64,000 nucleotides of DNA, from the NCBI GenBank assembly GCA_958295665.1, contig OY282560.1, positions 190,900,061-190,964,060 of the forward strand. The letters run 5' to 3'. The notes under the pieces were generated by a model. It made no database searches. It was not told the origin of the DNA and saw only the letters and a list, made by a program, of their open reading frames with translations. Within the stretch, counting starts at the first letter, position 1. Every line of letters begins with the position of its first letter. This document shows, piece by piece, positions 59,165 to 64,000 of this stretch. Origin of the DNA: Tipula vernalis. Its lineage: Eukaryota; Arthropoda; Insecta; Diptera; Tipulidae. The position numbers and the translations under genes are program-made.

Positions 59165-61130
59165 AGATACACACACTGTATACTCAGATCACAAACAGTA
59201 TACCCTATTAAAAACTACATCGCAAATATAACTGACACTTTTTGTGGTAGATTTCTACAATACAAAACGAAATGTATTTAAATTAAGAAACGGTATTCAC
59301 GTATTTTTTATTCATTCCTTAAATTCTACTAAAATTTTCTTCATTTTTCATCGGATTAAAATGTAATAAACCATCAGCAGTTCGATAATGGGTTTAATTC
59401 TTTTACAGTTTACGCCAACAGTTTTTGATCTATCAATGCTTATTAATGAATTAACCACTGATACAATGGGATTCTCAAATGTTTCCCATACAAAACATAT
59501 GTAAAGTCCAATTTTTTTACCCCAATTTTCTTGAATAAAAACTTTTATTGATTTGAAATATTATTATTGAAATGGTATCTAGAATGTTTATTTTACACAT
59601 CATCAAAAATTCTTTAAGAGACAAGTGTTTTATTAATTCACTATGATTAAATTAAAATAAAAACTAATTTGCAATAAATGCACCAACACAAACGCAATAA
59701 TATTGAGCTTTTAAATAAAATGTATAAACAACAATTGATTGGGTCACAGAGCCATCCATTGGTGAAATTACAGCGTATATTACAAAAAGCATCAATTAAC
59801 TATTATTATAAAACTCGCCGACGCGGGGCGTAATTTCACAATTTATCTCGATTCGTTAACAAATATAAGTAAGTATCACAAAATATTATATTGTACCCGT
59901 TTCACCCTCTTAAATTAAAGATAACTCAACCTGCGAGAATGCCGTTTCAAGTGCGGAACAGTGACCGTCATTTACAGAAATACCCGGTACAAATTTAGGT
60001 TTGGATTATTGCGTCATAAAATTAAAGCGAACGGATTAAAAGGTGCGATCAAATGAATTCATGTTTTGCAGAGAAGAGAATTATTCGTTGATGTTTAATT
60101 CAGCTATTTTTCGATGCATGATGGGCTATTCGAGAAAATATTTTTGTTCAGTGGTGTGTAGTTGCCAAATCATTCAAATGCTAAGATTCGGGAACCAGTA
60201 TAAAATGTATCCACAAATTTGCCATTCCACATTTTGTCATGATTGCTTCACAGTTTATCACAAACTTGCGAAACGTATGGCCTATTCAAAAATGAAGAAA
60301 ATAAATAAAAGAAATCCTGAATCAATTGAGTCCTTTAAGAACATGTGCTGTAACGTCGAAGGAATTATTTGCGGTCGTTAGGATCGGAATCACACTATGT
60401 TTCGTTCGTTAAAACGGACCAAGGACAAAATTATGGGCCATAGTGTTTGCTTGACGATACTACATGTGTATGTATCAAAGTGAGGAACTGCGTAAATATA
60501 AATAAGCTGTGCGGGACTATCCTTATTAGACAAATATGTACGAATAATAATACATATAATAAATATAACTTGAAATTAAATTTGCTAAAATACACCAATT
60601 TTCGTTTTATTTCGACTAAACATTTTTGAATTAAGAGACATCTTTTGATCGGTTTTGGAAACATAATAAAGCACAAAATTTTGATAATCGGCTGCAATTT
60701 GTATTTTTTTATTTAAATAAAACATTTTATATTATCTAATTTAAATATTTTATTTTCCTAAATTTCAAATAATATTTATTTACAAATAGGTATATATTAA
60801 GATATATACATATTTGCAAATAAATATATGTATTTTTATAAATGACAGTTGTTGTGATTTTTTGTATTTTTTTGGCCATATTGTAGAGGGTGATCCATCA
60901 AAAGCGACATAGTTCTTATAGATATTTGTAAATATTGAAAATCATGCCTTTATTTCTGAATAAAAGTTTGATTTTATATTATAAATGGGAAACCATAATT
61001 TCTTTATCACTTCCGGTCGTTTACGATTCTATTGTAAAATTTTGTATGACCTTTTTGTATATAATAAAATGGCATCAAGCAGTTCGCATTGAATTACCCT
61101 ATATTTAAACTATTTGGTCTATTCAGCCAG
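59165..61130. other. Spacer inside the hAT-like element
   Basis: Mostly AT-rich. A 112-codon frame (60043-60381, +) contains CHSTFCHDCFTVYHKLAKRM and is not recognised. GGTGAAATTAC near 59762 and GTAATTTCAC near 59831 form a small inverted pair. No transposase motif is seen. Confidence 0.4.
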
Positions 61131-61570
61131 TTTACACTTGCTTTCTTGCATTACGTTTCTCACCTTGTTCCCTTCCTCTGTACCTACAAACACAATTTCG
61201 AGGTTAGGATTCTTTAATTCTTTTTTCGCCAAACATTTTTTTTAATTCAAGCAATTTCTTCGCACTAATACAAACAAAAACGATATATCAAATATTTCAA
61301 CGTTGCATTATTTTTTTTCGTTTTCGTATTTTATCGACGTAGTATTCGTGAGGAATGGCTAGCATTCATAAAAAGGGAATACTGAATAAAAAAAAACTTA
61401 GATAAATTAATCAAAATAATTTTCCCTAGGAAATTGCTGTTCTCATCCTTTACATATACATAGACAAATAATTCAAAAGAAACGCGTTTCAAGAAACTAG
61501 TGTAAACGTCGATTGATTTTTTGAAAGCAGAGAAACGTAATGCAAGAAAGCAAGTGTAAATTGGCGGATT
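61131..61570. mobile_element. MITE-like insertion beside the right arm
   Basis: About 36-bp inverted ends (TTTACACTTGCTTTCTTGCA near 61132 and TGCAAGAAAGCAAGTGTAAA near 61540), span ~430 bp, no coding capacity. It ends a few bases before the gene fragment begins. No clear target duplication. Confidence 0.55.
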
Positions 61571-61575
61571 GACGA

Positions 61576-61970
61576 TTGGAGGATTACGAGTACCACGTAG
61601 CGAAAAAATTTGGAACTGATCAGTTCGCGAAAACAGTTCGACAATATATATTTGAACCGGTGCCAGGCCTTCTCGGTGCTTTACCTCTGCCACCAAATCC
61701 TAATGATTATTTTAATTTGCAATCATCTGAGATGGCAGTTTTACCACCTGGTGTGAAATTACATCAATTACCACTGGAAATGATACCTGGTGCACCTATG
61801 GTCAGGCATATAATACTCAGGCTATTCCAATTCCGGCAACGGCACAAACGGCTTTAGCAACATCAACGGCAGCAGTTGCAGCCCAAAGCGGAGTGATATC
61901 ACCAACACCGGGTGGGGTTCATTATCCCAGTCAAGATCCATCACGACTTGGCGTTATTAAAAAGCAATAA
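61576..61970 (+). pseudogene. Unrecognised host-like gene, C-terminal fragment (right copy)
   Basis: Same gene as the left copy but with about 17 more upstream residues (DYEYHVAKKFGTDQF). The first 93-codon frame ends through the same one-base deletion after PGAP. In the following frame the tail ...SPTPGGVHYPSQDP and SRLGVIKKQ runs to TAA near 61970, which overlaps an AATAAA signal. Because both copies share the deletion, the frameshift predates the inverted duplication. An AG just before GATTACGAG could be an old splice acceptor. Without the parent gene I cannot name it. Confidence 0.72.
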
Positions 61971-62416
61971 AATATTTTTATTTTTTTGTACATTTTGCAT
62001 TTTGGAATAAATATGAAAATGAGTTTAAAAATTTATTTTAAAATTTTGACTTTTCGTTATAGTAAATTAAATCCATTTAGGTGAGAAAATGGCTACGCTC
62101 TAGCCGGTCGATCTGTGCCATTACATAAAACACATTTATTTTGGTAACTTATTTTATTCCGCAAACATACAAAAATAACATAAAAATACAATTTTTCGAA
62201 TTGAACTATCCTAAAATTGTTTATACTTTTCATAACCCTTAACTAATTTCTCGTACACTTTTTGTCCAGCATCGTCGTTCGACAGCCGAAAATACAAAAA
62301 TATAAAATTTCTTCATTTGACTCGGTGATCATAACATGGATAATAAAGGAAATTAAATAAGGCAGGAAAATAATGATTCTGACTTAAGTTTTTTTAATTT
62401 TAGTAAATTTTAATTA

Positions 62417-62447
<31 letters not shown>

Positions 62448-62507
62448 AATTTTATTTATTTTGTCAAATTTCGTTTTTGACAGATAAGAAAAATGGTCGA
62501 CTACTAC
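61627..62507. repeat. Long inverted repeat, right arm
   Basis: Inverse of 58275-59161. It includes the gene tail, AATAAA signals near 61967 and 62005, and about 500 bp of 3' flanking sequence ending in GGTCGACTACTAC. Confidence 0.93.
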
Positions 62508-62767
62508 ACAGTCAGTTTTAATTGTTATAAAATTAAATAAGAGCGCTATCTCCTATCATTAGTAGGAAATAATAATTATTTATGGCCATCTCGTTAGAAA
62601 TATGAAAATAAGAATAAAAATTTTTTTATCGACATTGTCTACGAATTGTCTGCATACTCTACCAATTTTCGACATTTTCTACTCCAAAAACAATTATCTA
62701 CGCTATTTTCGACACCAACATGTAGACAATTAAAATATACGCGTAGACGCACAACACTGTATACTAG

Positions 62768-64000
62768 TCATTAGGCTTATCCCTCCAAAATATTGTAAAC
62801 ATTGGAATCTAAGCTAACAAATGTATGTATGCACTATGCACCAGTAGCATCAATCACATCATACAGATGGTCTAACAATTTTACGGGTGATGGTGGTCAT
62901 CAAACCAAGTTTATTTGGCATGCGATTTTATTTCCAGCGTTCAAACTTCTGAGAACCAGTCGCTATGGTGTGATAAACACTTTATCAGATATAACTGGAA
63001 ATACATATCTGCGCTTTTAGTAAAGCTCAAATTGCAACATATGGATGGTCTTAAAATTATTGCCATAAATAGTGGACACCTTGTATTTGTCCTTACTGAA
63101 AGAAAGTCTTCAAATTTGTTGATAGGGGTTTACAAATTCCTACAATTTAAACTGTGGTATTGTATAATTTTGGGGATTCAATCCTTTTCGAGATGATTTA
63201 AGTTGACATAGAATAGTGACACAACTCAAAAAGTTGCATTTTTGCGTAAGTATTTTCGAATGATGTGCTACAAGCGATTACATAACCTGGAAAAGTGTCA
63301 TTTTCATATTTACTACACAAAATACGAACGGGATCAATGTGCCGCTTTCCTTTTTTTTGACGCTCATAGAGAATAGTGTAGTAAAGTGAGATAGTGTAAA
63401 TATTCTGTAGTATACCATATTTATAAAGAAAAATCAGCATTTTGTTAGATGGACTGTAGCGTCTAATAGAATATTCAGAAGGTACCGCTGCGCAAAATTT
63501 TTGATGATAAAGCAAAGTTCTTTCTCTTTCTCTCTTCCAAAGCATCGGCCAATTAACGAAGCAAACTATATTGCTTGAATTGACCACAGAAATTAGGCTA
63601 ATATACAGAGAAAGTCCAATTGCGGCACACGTGAATATATAAGGTATTTGCCCATTACACTTTGCTTCTTCTGATAATTTGAATAAACGGAAAAATTTCG
63701 ATGATCTAGTAGTGAAATGAAGCTTAAAACTGTAGTAAACCTTAATGAGATTAATGATTAAAAATAAAATCTACCGATTCAATCAAGAATATTGTGCCGC
63801 ACTTAATTAATTTTCAAATTTTTTCCGGTGTTTTCTCTGATTCGCTTAAATGCTAAACGGTGCGTCCTTTACATAAAATAAATTCATAAATTCAAAATCA
63901 GAACTGAGGAACTTCAGTATTTGGCACTAATGATCATCGAATCATAAGAAAAAAACTGTAAACGTAACTAGAAGTTCCGCAGTTTTGTTGTGTCTGAATT
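62768..64000. other. No gene recognised
   Basis: AT-rich with short frames only. The 129-codon minus frame (63587-63198) has no recognised motif. Confidence 0.4.

Larger units (their letters stand above)
57807..62759. mobile_element. hAT-like 4.95-kb element carrying inverted gene fragments (Pack-type candidate)
   Basis: Terminal inverted repeats CAGCGTTGTGC (57807) and GCACAACACTG-type right end (ends 62759), flanked by a perfect 8-bp duplication TATACTAG (57799-57806 and 62760-62767). CAG-(C/T)-GTTG ends with 8-bp duplications are typical of hAT transposons. Subterminal regions on both sides are rich in TGTCTAC/GTAGACA words. No hAT transposase is recognised, so it is non-autonomous. Inside are two ~885-bp inverted arms with a gene fragment. 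Confidence 0.88.

Noticed and set aside
60043..60381. 112-codon frame inside the hAT-like element as its transposase
   Set aside because: No hAT dimerisation or DDE motif visible; family not recognised.
63198..63587. 129-codon minus frame near the window end
   Set aside because: No recognisable domain or composition signal of coding; left as non-coding.

Overview
The window is AT-rich, intron-poor DNA from an insect, most likely a brachyceran fly. Supporting signs are a UbcD6-like (Rad6-type) E2 retrocopy and a typical insect mobilome: Jockey and R1 LINEs, Penelope, piggyBac, hAT-like and mariner-like elements. No intact multi-exon host gene is visible. The only recognisable host-derived coding sequences are an E2 ubiquitin-conjugating enzyme retrocopy (3.66-4.08 kb) and a gene fragment present as two inverted copies inside a hAT-like element (57.8-62.8 kb).

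Layout. 0-9.6 kb: AT-rich non-coding DNA with a 187-bp near-perfect hairpin, the E2 retrocopy, an R1-clade tail and an (ATTTTT)n tract. 9.6-10.4 kb: Jockey remnant (-). 10.4-20.6 kb: a decayed satellite of about 170-bp monomers, split by a foldback element that itself contains a tRNA-derived SINE, by a Penelope-like element and by a complete TTAA-flanked piggyBac. 22.6-26.25 kb: a second piggyBac (-), interrupted by a retroposon-like inverted-repeat element that carries hammerhead-ribozyme-like cores. 28-29.5 kb: LINE remnant. 30.46-31.39 kb: a second copy of the hammerhead-like element beside a second SINE, with three copies of one target-site sequence. 33.3-33.8 kb: mariner-like deletion derivative. 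34.1-41.8 kb: a LINE (-) split in its endonuclease domain by a nearly full-length R1-clade LINE (+) with an exact 10-bp target duplication. 42.26-42.92 kb: a 660-bp octamer array. 46.4-49.2 kb: a DNA transposon with long inverted ends, CAC termini, a 4-bp target duplication and a broken DDE transposase. 49.8-50.95 kb: a third piggyBac with exact TTAA. 51.8-57.4 kb: two more LINE remnants and a Gypsy reverse transcriptase/RNase H remnant. 57.5-57.7 kb: (AT)n. 57.8-62.76 kb: a 4.95-kb hAT-like element with a perfect 8-bp target duplication and long inverted arms made of a host-like gene fragment.

The elements do not form a pathway. What links them is nesting, which gives relative ages: satellite before foldback before SINE; LINE A before LINE B; piggyBac before the hammerhead-like element, in two cases. 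The two most interesting structures are the hammerhead-like family (24.2-25.0, 30.5-31.0 and 50.8 kb) and the hAT-like element with an inverted gene fragment, which could fold into an approximately 880-bp hairpin RNA. All ribozyme, RNA and activity statements are inferences from sequence.
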